In this document: positions 54,087 through 62,847 of the stretch, one piece after another
Numbering within the stretch: position 1 is the first letter of the stretch
How the letters are laid out: every line of letters starts with the position of its first letter
Assembly (NCBI RefSeq): GCF_900110205.1
Contig: NZ_FOCV01000009.1
Location: 124,001-188,000, forward strand
Reading direction: 5' to 3'
Length of the DNA stretch: 64,000 bases
DNA from: Rhizobium tibeticum
GTDB taxonomy: Bacteria; Pseudomonadota; Alphaproteobacteria; Rhizobiales; Rhizobiaceae
Notes under the pieces: generated by a model
What the model saw: the letters and a program-made list of their open reading frames with translations, nothing else
Database searches by the model: none
Told to the model about the DNA's origin: nothing
Translations under genes and position numbers: made by a program

Positions 54087-54419
54087 TCACTGCGGTTTGG
54101 GCTTTGCCTCACCCTGCCGCCTGAGCATGACGACTTTCGATTGGGAAAGCGCATCGCCGATTTCAGAGACGAGCGCATCGACGAGGCCCGCATATTCCTG
54201 CCGTCGCGTTTCTCTGACATTGTCCGGAAGACGCTCGACATTGGCCAACGTCTCAGCGGCGGCAGCCAGGTCTTCACACATGCTGCGGAATGTTTCGTTC
54301 GTCTGGAAAAGCTGCCGTACCCTCCCGGCCTGGGCAGGAAACTGCGCCTCGGCAATCTCCAGGGCAGACAAATGTGTCGAATTGCTTTCTCCCGACGTCA
54401 TGCCGCCCCCCGCTGTCAT
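54087..54419 (-). CDS. Small helical protein upstream of DUF3300, unknown function
   Basis: 110 residues from ATG 54419 (ATG 54401 with a G-rich upstream is an alternative). Predicted mostly alpha-helical with EIAEAQFPAQAGRVRQLFQT and a coiled-coil-like LVDALVSEIGDALSQSK. No signal peptide. It lies 35 bases before the DUF3300 gene and probably opens that transcript. Confidence 0.65.
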   Translation of the reverse strand: MTAGGGMTSGESNSTHLSALEIAEAQFPAQAGRVRQLFQTNETFRSMCEDLAAAAETLANVERLPDNVRETRRQEYAGLVDALVSEIGDALSQSKVVMLRRQGEAKPKPQ

Positions 54420-54458
54420 ATTCGCGTCAAGCAGATTGATGTATTGTATTACAGCCAC

Positions 54459-54475
54459 TTACGTTGCAGACGTAA
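54459..54475. promoter_or_regulatory. Dyad TTACGT-TGCAG-ACGTAA upstream of the DUF3300/DUF2950 genes
   Basis: Six-base perfect arms around TGCAG, just upstream of the small helical protein gene; a TACAAT -10-like box lies at 54443-54448 on the minus strand. A candidate operator for the three-gene unit. Confidence 0.4.
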
Positions 54476-54486
54476 CATACGCGAAC

Positions 54487-54651
54487 TTACGCGTGACGGC
54501 GGCGAATGGGGTAGAGGTCCGTCTGCCGCGGCATACGCTTGCGCCTTGCGAGTGCCGGAAGTTCGTCGGCATCCGGGAATGCCTCAGCGCCCGCAAGCCG
54601 GTCAAACCATTCCCCAATCCCGATAGTGATGAAATCTCCGGTAGTTGCCAT
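54487..54651 (-). CDS. Possible small protein (low confidence)
   Basis: Frame begins MATTGDFITIGIGEWFDRLAG and ends RRRHA. The composition is protein-like and most of the 360-base gap between real genes has no better explanation, but no ribosome-binding site is seen and no family is recognised. Confidence 0.25.
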   Translation of the reverse strand: MATTGDFITIGIGEWFDRLAGAEAFPDADELPALARRKRMPRQTDLYPIRRRHA

Positions 54652-54823
54652 TGCGGCGTGACACGTGCGCTGTCGCGGATGGCCACCCTTAATCTCCAAA
54701 ATCCGGACTGCCTGTCGAGCGACACCACGCTCGATAGATATTACGTGATGCTACGGGCGTTCGAGGCCGGGCAGGTCTACTATTTCCTTCTCGACTACGG
54801 TGAACGGCCGAAGGGGAGTGACC

Positions 54824-55165
54824 GTGTTTCTCGACTATTTTGCACTGGGCGTGTTGATCTTTGTCGTCGTCACTCTGTTTTACGCAGTGATCGCGATCCA
54901 TGACATTCCACATCTGATCGCCAAGGCCAGAAACCATCCGCACCAAGACGCCATCCATGTCGCTGGATGGGTCAGCCTGTTTACGCTGCACGCCATCTGG
55001 CCCTTCCTTTTCATCTGGGCCACCCTTTATCGCGAGGATCGCGGCTGGGGCATCCGGCCAGACGGAAAGCTGTCGGCCGAGGCGGAAGCCAATGCCGAAA
55101 TTGCCCGTCTCCACGCACGGATCGCAGACCTCGAGGCGCAGTCGCCGGAGAAGGAGAACGCCTGA
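54824..55165 (+). CDS. DUF3302 family membrane protein (YiaW-like)
   Basis: 113 residues with two membrane helices (VFLDYFALGVLIFVVVTLFY; WVSLFTLHAIWPFLFIWATL), the motif IAIHDIPHLIAKARNHP between them, and a charged helical tail ending in a coiled coil. It matches DUF3302 (PF11742), the partner of HlyD-type YiaV in E. coli yiaWV. GTG 54824 follows AAGGGGAG. The stop overlaps the start of the next gene by one base (TGATG). Confidence 0.88.
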   Translation: MFLDYFALGVLIFVVVTLFYAVIAIHDIPHLIAKARNHPHQDAIHVAGWVSLFTLHAIWPFLFIWATLYREDRGWGIRPDGKLSAEAEANAEIARLHARIADLEAQSPEKENA

Positions 55166-56322
55166 TGGATCTTCTACTCGTCCTCACCTATGCCGCGATT
55201 TGCTGGACGATCTTCAAGATCTTCCGCATTCCGGTGAACCAGTGGACGCTCGCAACGGCCGTCCTCGGCGGAATCTTTCTTATCTCCAGCCTTCTGCTGC
55301 TCATGAGCTACAATCACCCCTACTCCAGCGACGGACGCATCTATTTCACGTCAGCTCCGGTGATCCCCGTGGTTGGAGGACAGGTCGTGGAAGTGCCCGT
55401 TGCCGCCAATACCCCGCTGAAAAAGGGCGATGTTCTCTTCCGGATCGATCCCCGTCCCTATCAGTACACCGTCGATCAGAAGAAGGCGGCTCTTGCCGAA
55501 GCCGAGCAAAGCGTTTTGCAGCTGAAGGCTGCTCTCGACGCCGCCAACTCGGCAGTGTCAGGTGCGGAAGCTTCACGGGATCGCTCGCTGCAGGCGTTTG
55601 AGAAGTTCCAGCAATCGAACGAGAACTCAAGGTCGAAGGGTGGGGCAGCCGTCTTCTCGGAACTGGAAGTCGAGAACCGGCGTGGAATCTACCTGACGGC
55701 AGAGGCCGCCGTCGACACAGCTCGCGCGCAGGCGATGCAGGCAAAGCTTGCCTATGAGTCCGAGATCAACGGCACCAATCCCACAGTGGCACGGCTGCAG
55801 GCCGAATTGCGAAACGCCGAGTACGACCTCGACCAGACAACGGTCCGTGCGCCGAGCGACGGCTCCGTGACGCAGGTCTTTCTCCGCCCCGGCATGATGG
55901 CGAACCCGCTTCCCTTGCGGCCGGTGATGGTCTTCATCAACGGCGAGGATCGGGAGCTGGCCGCAGCCTTCATTCAGAATTCGCTGCAGCGCGTGCGGGC
56001 CGGCGACGAGGCCGAGGTAGCCTTCAAGGCGGTGCCCGGCAAGATCTTCAAGGCGCGCGTAAAGGAAGTCATCGATGTCATGGCGCAGGGCCAGTTGCAG
56101 CCGAGCGGCGCGTTGATCGATCCGCAATCCCCCGAGCGGGTATCGCCGGGGCAGACGCTGGCGCGCATCGAGCTGCTGGAAAACACGGACGACTATCAGC
56201 TGCCCGGTGGCGTGGTCGCCGAGGTCGCTGTCTACACACATCACTGGCACCACGTCGCTGTCTTGCGGAAGGTCCTGCTGCGCATGAGCAGCTGGATGAA
56301 CTACGTCTTCCTGGAACACTGA
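55165..56322 (+). CDS. HlyD-family membrane fusion protein (YiaV-like)
   Basis: 385 residues. Two N-terminal membrane helices (about 3-20 and 28-48), then the lipoyl half VVEVPVAANTPLKKGDVLFRID, a long coiled coil (about 95-200), the second lipoyl half TVRAPSDGSVTQVFLRPGMM and a beta-barrel. The start is set by the TGATG overlap with the DUF3302 gene. No exporter (ABC, MFS or RND) is encoded with it, as in E. coli yiaWV, so the transported substrate is unknown. Confidence 0.9.
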   Translation: MDLLLVLTYAAICWTIFKIFRIPVNQWTLATAVLGGIFLISSLLLLMSYNHPYSSDGRIYFTSAPVIPVVGGQVVEVPVAANTPLKKGDVLFRIDPRPYQYTVDQKKAALAEAEQSVLQLKAALDAANSAVSGAEASRDRSLQAFEKFQQSNENSRSKGGAAVFSELEVENRRGIYLTAEAAVDTARAQAMQAKLAYESEINGTNPTVARLQAELRNAEYDLDQTTVRAPSDGSVTQVFLRPGMMANPLPLRPVMVFINGEDRELAAAFIQNSLQRVRAGDEAEVAFKAVPGKIFKARVKEVIDVMAQGQLQPSGALIDPQSPERVSPGQTLARIELLENTDDYQLPGGVVAEVAVYTHHWHHVAVLRKVLLRMSSWMNYVFLEH

Positions 56323-56400
56323 AAACGCATCAACCTTCCGGTCGTCGCTTGGGTGCGCCGGCCGGACAAGCTCGGAGATCGAGATTCAGGAGGGTCCGAG

Positions 56401-58089
56401 GTGATAGGCAGCCTACCAATCTTACGGGGCCTGGCCGGTTTCAACAAAGACTGGCTTCGTAGCGATATCCCGGCCGGATTGTCGATCGCCGCAGTGGGCT
56501 TGCCGAGCGCCATCGCCTATCCCGCGATTGCCGGCCTGCCGCCGGAGACAGGCATCTATGCCAGCATCGTTGCTCCGATCGCCTACGCAATCTTCGGCCC
56601 ATCCCGGCTCCTGATCGTCGGCCCCGATGCCGCCACAATGACCGTGCTCGCGGCTGCGATGGCCGCCATCATCGCGGCCGAGCCTTCCGCTGCCAATGTC
56701 GACAGGGTTGCCATCGCCTCGGCGCTCGCCCTTGGCGTTGGCGTGTTCTGCATCGCGGCAAAACTTCTGCGGCTCGGGGTGCTAGCAAGCTTTCTGTCGC
56801 GTCCGATCCTCGTGGGCTTCTTTGCCGGCGTATCGCTTTCCATCCTCGTCGGGCAGATCGGCCGCTTCACAGGCGTGAAGATCGAGTCCGAAGGGCTGCT
56901 TGCGCCGGTCCTTGAAATTCTCGGCAAGAGCGCCTTGATCCACTGGCCGTCGTTCCTCTTCGGCCTCTCCATGTTTGCGGTGCTGTGGATCGTCAGGGCA
57001 TTCAACCTCAAGGTCCCGGGTCCTGTTCTCGTGGTCGTTGTCTCCGTTATTCTCTCGGCGCTCTTCGACTTCCGGGGGCACGGCATTGCCGTTGTCGGCG
57101 ATGTTCCAAGCGGTTTCCCGAGCCTATCCTTGCCGGCGTTCCATCAGATGCCACTGGACAAGATCGTGCTCGGCTCAGCGGCCGTGTTTCTCGTTAGCTT
57201 CGGCGCCGGCATCGTCACGGCACGCAGTTTCGGCTCCCGCACCGGTGAAGAGGTCGACGCGAACCAGGAATTGATCGGTCTCGGCGCTGCCAACATCGCG
57301 CCCGGGCTCTTCGGCTCCTTTCCGATCAGCATGTCAGATTCCAGAACCGCCATAAACCTGTCGACCGGTGGCATCTCCCAGGCCGCAGGGCTGGTTTCGG
57401 CCGCCACGCTGATTGCCGCTCTTGTGTTCCTTCATAGCGCCCTGCGGATCCTTCCGATCCCTGCCCTCGCTGCGATCCTTGCAACAGCGGCCATCAGCCT
57501 CATCGACGTTTACGAACTCAAGAAGATCTGGCGCATCAGCCACATGGAGTTCGTCTTTGCGCTGATCGCCATGTGGGGCGCAATCAGCTTCGGCGTTCTC
57601 AACGGCGTGGTCGTCGCCGTTGCCGCAACCTTCGTCTACCTGTTGCGCAAGACGATGTTTCCGCGCGACGGCCTTCTCGGCCACATCGAAGGGCGGCACG
57701 GCTTCTTCGACCTCGCCCGCTTTCCGGAGGCTCGCCCCGTCGAGGGCGCTGCTGTTTTCGCGATCCAGGGTAATATTCTGTTTTACAACGCCGACTATCT
57801 CCGCATGCGGCTGACAGCAGTCGCTAAGGACCTCGCCCCCGGAACCAAGTGTCTTGTGCTGGATGCCAGCGCCATCACCCATATCGACAGCACTGGCGCG
57901 GCAGCACTCGACGCCTTGGCGGGTATCCTCGCAAAGCGGGACATCGTCTTTGCGATTACTGACCTCAGCGAGGAAAGCCGGGGCATTCTCGAGCGCGCTG
58001 GCGTCATCAAGGCGATCGGCGCTCACAACCTTTTCAACGGCAGGGAAGAGGCGCTGCGAGCGCTCTTGGGCAACGCGGCAGGGTCGTGA
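56401..58089 (+). CDS. SulP-family anion transporter with STAS domain
   Basis: 562 residues from GTG 56401, preceded by AGGAGGGT. It has 10-12 membrane helices (about 30-410) with the SulP signature region GLPPETGIYASIVAPIAYAIFGPSR and TARSFGSRTGEEVDANQELIG. A cytosolic STAS domain follows (about 430-555) with LVLDASAITHIDSTGAAAL, whose serine corresponds to the phosphorylatable position in anti-sigma antagonists. Expected substrates are sulfate, bicarbonate or dicarboxylate. It is directly followed by the PPK2 gene. Confidence 0.92.
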   Translation: MIGSLPILRGLAGFNKDWLRSDIPAGLSIAAVGLPSAIAYPAIAGLPPETGIYASIVAPIAYAIFGPSRLLIVGPDAATMTVLAAAMAAIIAAEPSAANVDRVAIASALALGVGVFCIAAKLLRLGVLASFLSRPILVGFFAGVSLSILVGQIGRFTGVKIESEGLLAPVLEILGKSALIHWPSFLFGLSMFAVLWIVRAFNLKVPGPVLVVVVSVILSALFDFRGHGIAVVGDVPSGFPSLSLPAFHQMPLDKIVLGSAAVFLVSFGAGIVTARSFGSRTGEEVDANQELIGLGAANIAPGLFGSFPISMSDSRTAINLSTGGISQAAGLVSAATLIAALVFLHSALRILPIPALAAILATAAISLIDVYELKKIWRISHMEFVFALIAMWGAISFGVLNGVVVAVAATFVYLLRKTMFPRDGLLGHIEGRHGFFDLARFPEARPVEGAAVFAIQGNILFYNADYLRMRLTAVAKDLAPGTKCLVLDASAITHIDSTGAAALDALAGILAKRDIVFAITDLSEESRGILERAGVIKAIGAHNLFNGREEALRALLGNAAGS

Positions 58090-58122
58090 ATGCCGGGCGA
58101 GATCAAACGAATGGAGGGAACG

Positions 58123-58959
58123 ATGGACGAAGTATATGACGCCAAGCAAGAGACGCCAATGGAACGCAAGGGAAAGCAGAAGAAGACAAAATCGTGGGAC
58201 TACAACAAAGAAATCAGACGACTGCAGATCGAATTGGCTCATCTGCAGGCATGGGTTAAGAAATCTGGCGCCCGGATTGTCATCATCTTCGAAGGCCGTG
58301 ACGCCGCCGGCAAGGGCGGCATGATCAAGAGGATAACGGAGAAAGTCAGTCCGCGCGTGTTCCGGGTCGTCGCCTTGCCCGCTCCTACCGATCGCGAGAA
58401 ATCCCAGATCTACATGCAGCGCTATATTGCGCATCTGCCTGCAGCCGGCGAGGTCGTGATCTTCGACCGCAGCTGGTACAACAGGGCGGGGGTTGACCGC
58501 GTCATGGGCTTCGCCAGCGAGAAAAAGGCCCAGCGCTTCCTCGAACTTGCGCCCCGCTTCGAGGCGGCAATCGTTGAAAGCGGCGTCATTCTGCTGAAGT
58601 ATTTCCTGACCGTCAGCGAGGAAGAGCAGGAGCGCCGCTTCAAGCGCCGCATCGATGACCCGGTCAGGCAGTGGAAACTCAGCCCCATGGACGTCGAGTC
58701 GTACCAACGCTGGTGGGATTACACACGGGCCTATGACGAGATGCTGCGCATGACGGACAGCAACCACGCACCGTGGTGGATCGTGCCTTCCGACGACAAG
58801 GAGCGCGCTCGGATAAACTGCATCTCGCATATCCTGCAGTCGATCCCCTACCAGCGCGTGAAGTTCGAGGCACCGGACCTCGGCAAACGGCAGAAGCGGC
58901 CATCGGACTACATCGAGGATCAGAGCGTCCGAAACGTCGTGCCGGAGACGACTAGATAA
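58123..58959 (+). CDS. ppk2: Polyphosphate kinase 2 (PPK2)
   Basis: 278 residues from ATG 58123, which follows GGAGGGAACG; an in-frame ATG at 58090 would directly abut the SulP stop. Walker A-type EGRDAAGKGGMIKRI, Walker B FDRSWYNRAGVDRVMGF and the lid RFKRRIDDPVRQWKLSP are those of single-domain class I PPK2. It transfers phosphate between polyphosphate and nucleoside diphosphates, usually favouring ATP or GTP formation. The link to SulP and an AI-2E transporter suggests an ion or energy stress cluster. Confidence 0.95.
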   Translation: MDEVYDAKQETPMERKGKQKKTKSWDYNKEIRRLQIELAHLQAWVKKSGARIVIIFEGRDAAGKGGMIKRITEKVSPRVFRVVALPAPTDREKSQIYMQRYIAHLPAAGEVVIFDRSWYNRAGVDRVMGFASEKKAQRFLELAPRFEAAIVESGVILLKYFLTVSEEEQERRFKRRIDDPVRQWKLSPMDVESYQRWWDYTRAYDEMLRMTDSNHAPWWIVPSDDKERARINCISHILQSIPYQRVKFEAPDLGKRQKRPSDYIEDQSVRNVVPETTR

Positions 58960-59013
58960 GGCCTGATCCGTTCGGGCACCACCTATGGAAAGCCGTGGGA
59001 TAGGCATACTGCA

Positions 59014-60171
59014 ATGGAGCAACCAACGAGCGGGAAGGCGACGGAAGCCAGTCCCGCGCAGATCTCCATAGAGGCACGGGTCAGCGACCTGGTGCGGATC
59101 GGCATCATTGGGCTGTTTGCCTATTGGAGCCTGCAGCTGATTGCGCCGTTCGCGCTGATCGTCATCTGGTCCTCGATCCTTGCGGTGGCGCTCTTTCCAA
59201 TGTTCGACGCGCTGTCCAGGCTGCTGGGAAATCGGCCAGCGCTTTCAGCCACCGTTGTCGTCATGGCATGCCTTATGCTCATCATCGCACCATTGACGCT
59301 TGTCGCTGTCAATTTTGCCGATGCAGTCCAGGCACTCGTCGGTCAGTTGAAGACCAACAGCTTCGCGCTGCCCGCAGCGCCGGAAGCGATACGTAGTTGG
59401 CCTGTGGTCGGCGAGCGCCTTTACGCCGGCTGGAACCAGGTCGCAAGCAACCTCGCTGCAGCGATCATGAAATTCCAGGCACCGCTTCGCGAGGTCATGG
59501 GCGTCATCATCGCCAAGCTTGCATCGATCGGAGGCGGCGTATTGAGCTTCGTCGCGTCAGTCATTCTTTCCGGAATCTTCCTCACCATGTCTCCCCGTCT
59601 CGCGGCAACCATCCAGGTATTGGCAGACCGCATCGGCGGAGAGAGGGGTGTCGGCTTTGCGCGGCTGGCGGGATCAACGGTTCGCAACGTCTCGCGCGGC
59701 GTCATCGGCGTGGCCTTTCTTCAGACGCTCCTTTGCGGTCTGTGTTTCGCTTTCTTCGGCATTCCGGCACGCGGAGCCCTCACTTTCCTTGTGTTTGTCC
59801 TCTGCTTGATGCAGCTGGGCCCCGGCCTTGTTCTTGTCCCGGTCGTCGTCTGGGCATGGTTCTCTTGGCCGACATCGATGGCATTTGCCTTTACTGTCGC
59901 GGCGATCCCGATCACGCTCGCGGACAATGTGTTGAAGCCGATCTTGATGTCCCGAGGGCTATCGACCCCGATGCCCGTGATCCTCATCGGTGTCATCGGC
60001 GGAACCCTCTCGCATGGCCTGCTCGGCCTGTTTCTGGGACCCATCGTCCTCAGCGTCTTTTACGAGCTGCTGCGAGCCTGGGCTTGGCCCTCCGCGTCGG
60101 CCGAGCGAATGGCGGCCACCCTGCCGCTCGACGACAAGGACAAGAAAGTGAAAGGCGTCGAGCCATGCTGA
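59014..60171 (+). CDS. AI-2E family transporter (PerM/TqsA type)
   Basis: 385 residues with about seven to eight membrane helices and the family pattern: an N-terminal pair of helices, a central amphipathic stretch (residues 105-165) and a C-terminal core with ADNVLKPILMSRGLSTPMPVILIGVIGG and LLGLFLGPIVLSVFYEL. Members export signalling molecules or act as sodium/proton antiporters; the actual substrate is not evident. It follows the PPK2 gene by 54 bases. Confidence 0.9.
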   Translation: MEQPTSGKATEASPAQISIEARVSDLVRIGIIGLFAYWSLQLIAPFALIVIWSSILAVALFPMFDALSRLLGNRPALSATVVVMACLMLIIAPLTLVAVNFADAVQALVGQLKTNSFALPAAPEAIRSWPVVGERLYAGWNQVASNLAAAIMKFQAPLREVMGVIIAKLASIGGGVLSFVASVILSGIFLTMSPRLAATIQVLADRIGGERGVGFARLAGSTVRNVSRGVIGVAFLQTLLCGLCFAFFGIPARGALTFLVFVLCLMQLGPGLVLVPVVVWAWFSWPTSMAFAFTVAAIPITLADNVLKPILMSRGLSTPMPVILIGVIGGTLSHGLLGLFLGPIVLSVFYELLRAWAWPSASAERMAATLPLDDKDKKVKGVEPC

Positions 60172-60660
60172 TCTTGAGAGGAGTTCGACATCATGCATTT
60201 CGCGTCAGCCATCACGAAGCGCTCTCACAATGTCGCAGCCTCTGGCAATGAAGGCTACCGCAGCATGTCGGGAACGCGCCTGCCTCCCAAATCCCTCATT
60301 ACAATACACCCTCACTTCCTGCTCCATGTCACGGCAGAGCCGCTCGCACTCGACAATCCGCGGCTCATCAACGGGGCCGCACGGAAGTTCAAGCGCAGAG
60401 ACCGCCAGATCATACGATTCGAAAAGATCGCCCAATGTCTCGCTTGCCGGAGGTAGCGGGGAAGTGACGAATCTCGGGAACCTTCAGCATCAGTTGCTTG
60501 CGCCCGCGCTCTCGGATCATCGATTGCCTCAGGCCTGCAATCGTATTTCGGAATTTCAAGGGGCGCGCTTTTCCGACGCGAAACCGCTCAATGCAGCTAT
60601 AACGATGACTTGCCTCCGCCTTGTGCTGGTCGGCATTGCAATCGCTCCTGGGGGTTAGGT
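60172..60660. other. 490-base region with only a doubtful small gene
   Basis: It lies between the AI-2E transporter and the cyclase. Two overlapping frames of 76-87 codons on opposite strands are possible: plus 60193-60456 (GGAG nine bases upstream) and minus 60205-60435. Neither resembles a known family. The cyclase promoter should lie in the last 150 bases. Confidence 0.5.
60205..60435 (-). CDS. Possible small protein (low confidence)
   Basis: 76 codons from TTG 60435, beginning MGDLFESYDLAVSALELPCG, with an acidic and cysteine-containing composition that reads more like a protein than the opposite-strand frame. The ribosome-binding site is poor. Confidence 0.25.
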   Translation of the reverse strand: MGDLFESYDLAVSALELPCGPVDEPRIVECERLCRDMEQEVRVYCNEGFGRQARSRHAAVAFIARGCDIVRALRDG

Positions 60661-62610
60661 ATGGAACATCGCGCCCAGCCATCGCCCGCAACGGAAACCA
60701 CGACGCCATCGGACTGGGGATTTCCCCTGCGACTGCATCTTAGCGTCATCATTGTCGGGCTATTGGCCTGCACGGCGCTGCCACTCGTGTGGATGGCCTA
60801 TACCCAAGGCAAGGTGACTGCCCTTTCTGCCGGCGAAGCCCAGATGCGGCAGCTCGGTTTGCGCACCATCGAGGACTACCGCAATGTCTTTAGCGGCGGC
60901 TATGCCGCGATCGAGATGACCTCCGCGGTCCCACAAATGCTTACGCCGCCTCCCCAGGACCTGCTGGCGAAGCACAATCTCCTGCTGCGGCTACTGAAGT
61001 CATCTTTCCGCATCGACGGAATCTATGCCGGTTATGCGGATGGGACTTACGTACAAGCCATCAGCATTGGCACAAATCCCGCCTGGCGCGACACCATGAA
61101 CACCCCTTCCGGAGCCGCATTCGCCGTTCGCACGATCACCAAGGTCATCGGCATTCCAGTGACGACATGGACTTTCTTCGATAAGGACGCTCGCCCTCTC
61201 GCTCGGCGTGCCGACCGCGACGATGTCTTCGATCCACGCTTTCGGCCTTGGTACAAAGCTGCGCTCTCCGAGGGTCGGACGACCTCGGTCGGCCCCTACA
61301 TCTCAGCCGCGACCAACTACCTCACCCTGACGTTCGCTACGCCCGCCGTCGGGCAGGATCGAGTCGTGATCGGCGCCGATGTGATGCTTGTGAGCCTGGG
61401 GGAGGTTGTCGATATCGGCACGGTCTCGAAACAGGCGCATGGCTATGTGTTCGACAACACGGGCCGTCTGATCGTACACTCCGACCCGGCAGTCATGACG
61501 AAACTGCGCGATCGCATCCGCCGTGGGATGGTGCTGTCGGCCGCAGACGCGGTAGACGCAGATCCCGCCATTCCAGCGGTCACCACCTTGGCACAAGACA
61601 GTCGCGTGCCCGATGGCGAGGTCGTCCGTTTTGGGGTGAATGGCCGCGAGTACCTCGCTCAAAGCTTCCATGCGGAAATCGCCGGTTTGCTGAAAGACTA
61701 TACGGTCATCATCGCCGCACCACTCGACGAGCTCATCGGGCCTGTCGAGCGCACGCTGAGGCGTAACCTTGCCGCCGCCGCTGCCTTCTTGGCAGCAGGC
61801 GCGATTGCCGCGATCATCATCTCCCGATTGATCAGCCGGTCGCTCTATGCATTGGCCGACGAGGCAAGGCAATTGGGCAATCTGGAATTCAAGCAGAGCC
61901 GCGTCTCACGCTCCTGGATATCCGAAGTCAACGCGCTCGCGAAGGCGCTGGGCTCGGCCCGCGATGCCATCCGGACGTTCTCGCTCTACGTGCCGCGCGA
62001 GCTCGTGCGCAGGATCGTCATCGCCGGCCAGTCCGCCATAGGCTCTGCCTCCAGGCAGGAGATCACCGTTCTCTTTACCGACATCCGCGAGTTCACGACC
62101 ATTTCCGAGCGGCATTCGCCCGAAGAGGTCGTCGCCCTGCTCTCCACCTATTTCGAAACCCTCAACACGATCGTCGAGCGCCACGGCGGCACCATCGTCC
62201 AATACATCGGAGACTCCATTTTTGCGATGTGGAACGCACCCGTTCACGACGAGCGACATGTCGAAAACGCCTGCCGCTGTGCCTTGTCGGTGAAGGCGGC
62301 CGTCGACGCGATGAATGCGGCTAACAATGCCGCCGGTCGCCCCGTACTCATCACCCGCTTCGGCCTTCACACCGGCGCGGCCGTTGTCGGGAGCGTCGGC
62401 GCCGAGACCCGCCGCCAGTATACCGCCATCGGAGATACGGTAAACATCGCCTCGCGGCTAGAGGGCCTGAACCGTGACTATGGAACTTCGATCCTGGTCA
62501 GTAGCGCGATCCGCGACGCGGTTGAAGAGAGCTTCAATTTCAGATCCGTCGGAACCGTTAGCGTCAGAGGTCGAACAGGGCAGACGGAGCTCTACGAGCT
62601 TCGGGGGTGA
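60661..62610 (+). CDS. Membrane-bound class III nucleotide cyclase with Cache sensor and HAMP
   Basis: 649 residues: membrane helix (about 24-46), a large periplasmic Cache-type domain (about 50-365, with RFRPWYKAALSEGRTTSVGPYIS), a second helix (about 370-392), HAMP linker, and a cyclase domain (about 465-645). Metal aspartates are in LFTDIREFTT and YIGDSIFAMW, and the Asn and Arg in DTVNIASRLEG are present. The base-selecting lysine expected before YIGD is a glutamine (IVQYIGD), so nucleotide preference is uncertain. Senses an external small ligand and makes a cyclic nucleotide. ATG 60661 has GGGGGTTAGGT upstream. Confidence 0.92.
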   Translation: MEHRAQPSPATETTTPSDWGFPLRLHLSVIIVGLLACTALPLVWMAYTQGKVTALSAGEAQMRQLGLRTIEDYRNVFSGGYAAIEMTSAVPQMLTPPPQDLLAKHNLLLRLLKSSFRIDGIYAGYADGTYVQAISIGTNPAWRDTMNTPSGAAFAVRTITKVIGIPVTTWTFFDKDARPLARRADRDDVFDPRFRPWYKAALSEGRTTSVGPYISAATNYLTLTFATPAVGQDRVVIGADVMLVSLGEVVDIGTVSKQAHGYVFDNTGRLIVHSDPAVMTKLRDRIRRGMVLSAADAVDADPAIPAVTTLAQDSRVPDGEVVRFGVNGREYLAQSFHAEIAGLLKDYTVIIAAPLDELIGPVERTLRRNLAAAAAFLAAGAIAAIIISRLISRSLYALADEARQLGNLEFKQSRVSRSWISEVNALAKALGSARDAIRTFSLYVPRELVRRIVIAGQSAIGSASRQEITVLFTDIREFTTISERHSPEEVVALLSTYFETLNTIVERHGGTIVQYIGDSIFAMWNAPVHDERHVENACRCALSVKAAVDAMNAANNAAGRPVLITRFGLHTGAAVVGSVGAETRRQYTAIGDTVNIASRLEGLNRDYGTSILVSSAIRDAVEESFNFRSVGTVSVRGRTGQTELYELRG

Positions 62611-62847
62611 CATGCCTCTATTGCCCGTCGAAGCCCTGTGTCGGAGGCAACGGCAAATCCCGGAATCCGCTTCGACTTCCTCGGGAACACGACGACATGC
62701 GCGCCTTTTTGGAGCTGCCCCGATGGCAAGGACGTCGCCGCGATGGCGTCCGATCAGTCGCTGAGTGCTGTTGTGCCTAAGAAGCCCCACTTGCGCGGGC
62801 TGTTTGTTGGTTTCGGGGGCCGGATTTGAATGGTCTCATCCACCGGC

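Noticed and set aside
57334..59022. 562-codon minus-strand frame across SulP and PPK2
   Set aside because: It spans two well-supported plus-strand genes and has no recognisable domain.
60193..60456. 87-codon plus-strand frame after the AI-2E transporter
   Set aside because: It has a fair ribosome-binding site, but the composition (many S, R, H, P) looks antisense to the opposite frame and no family is recognised.
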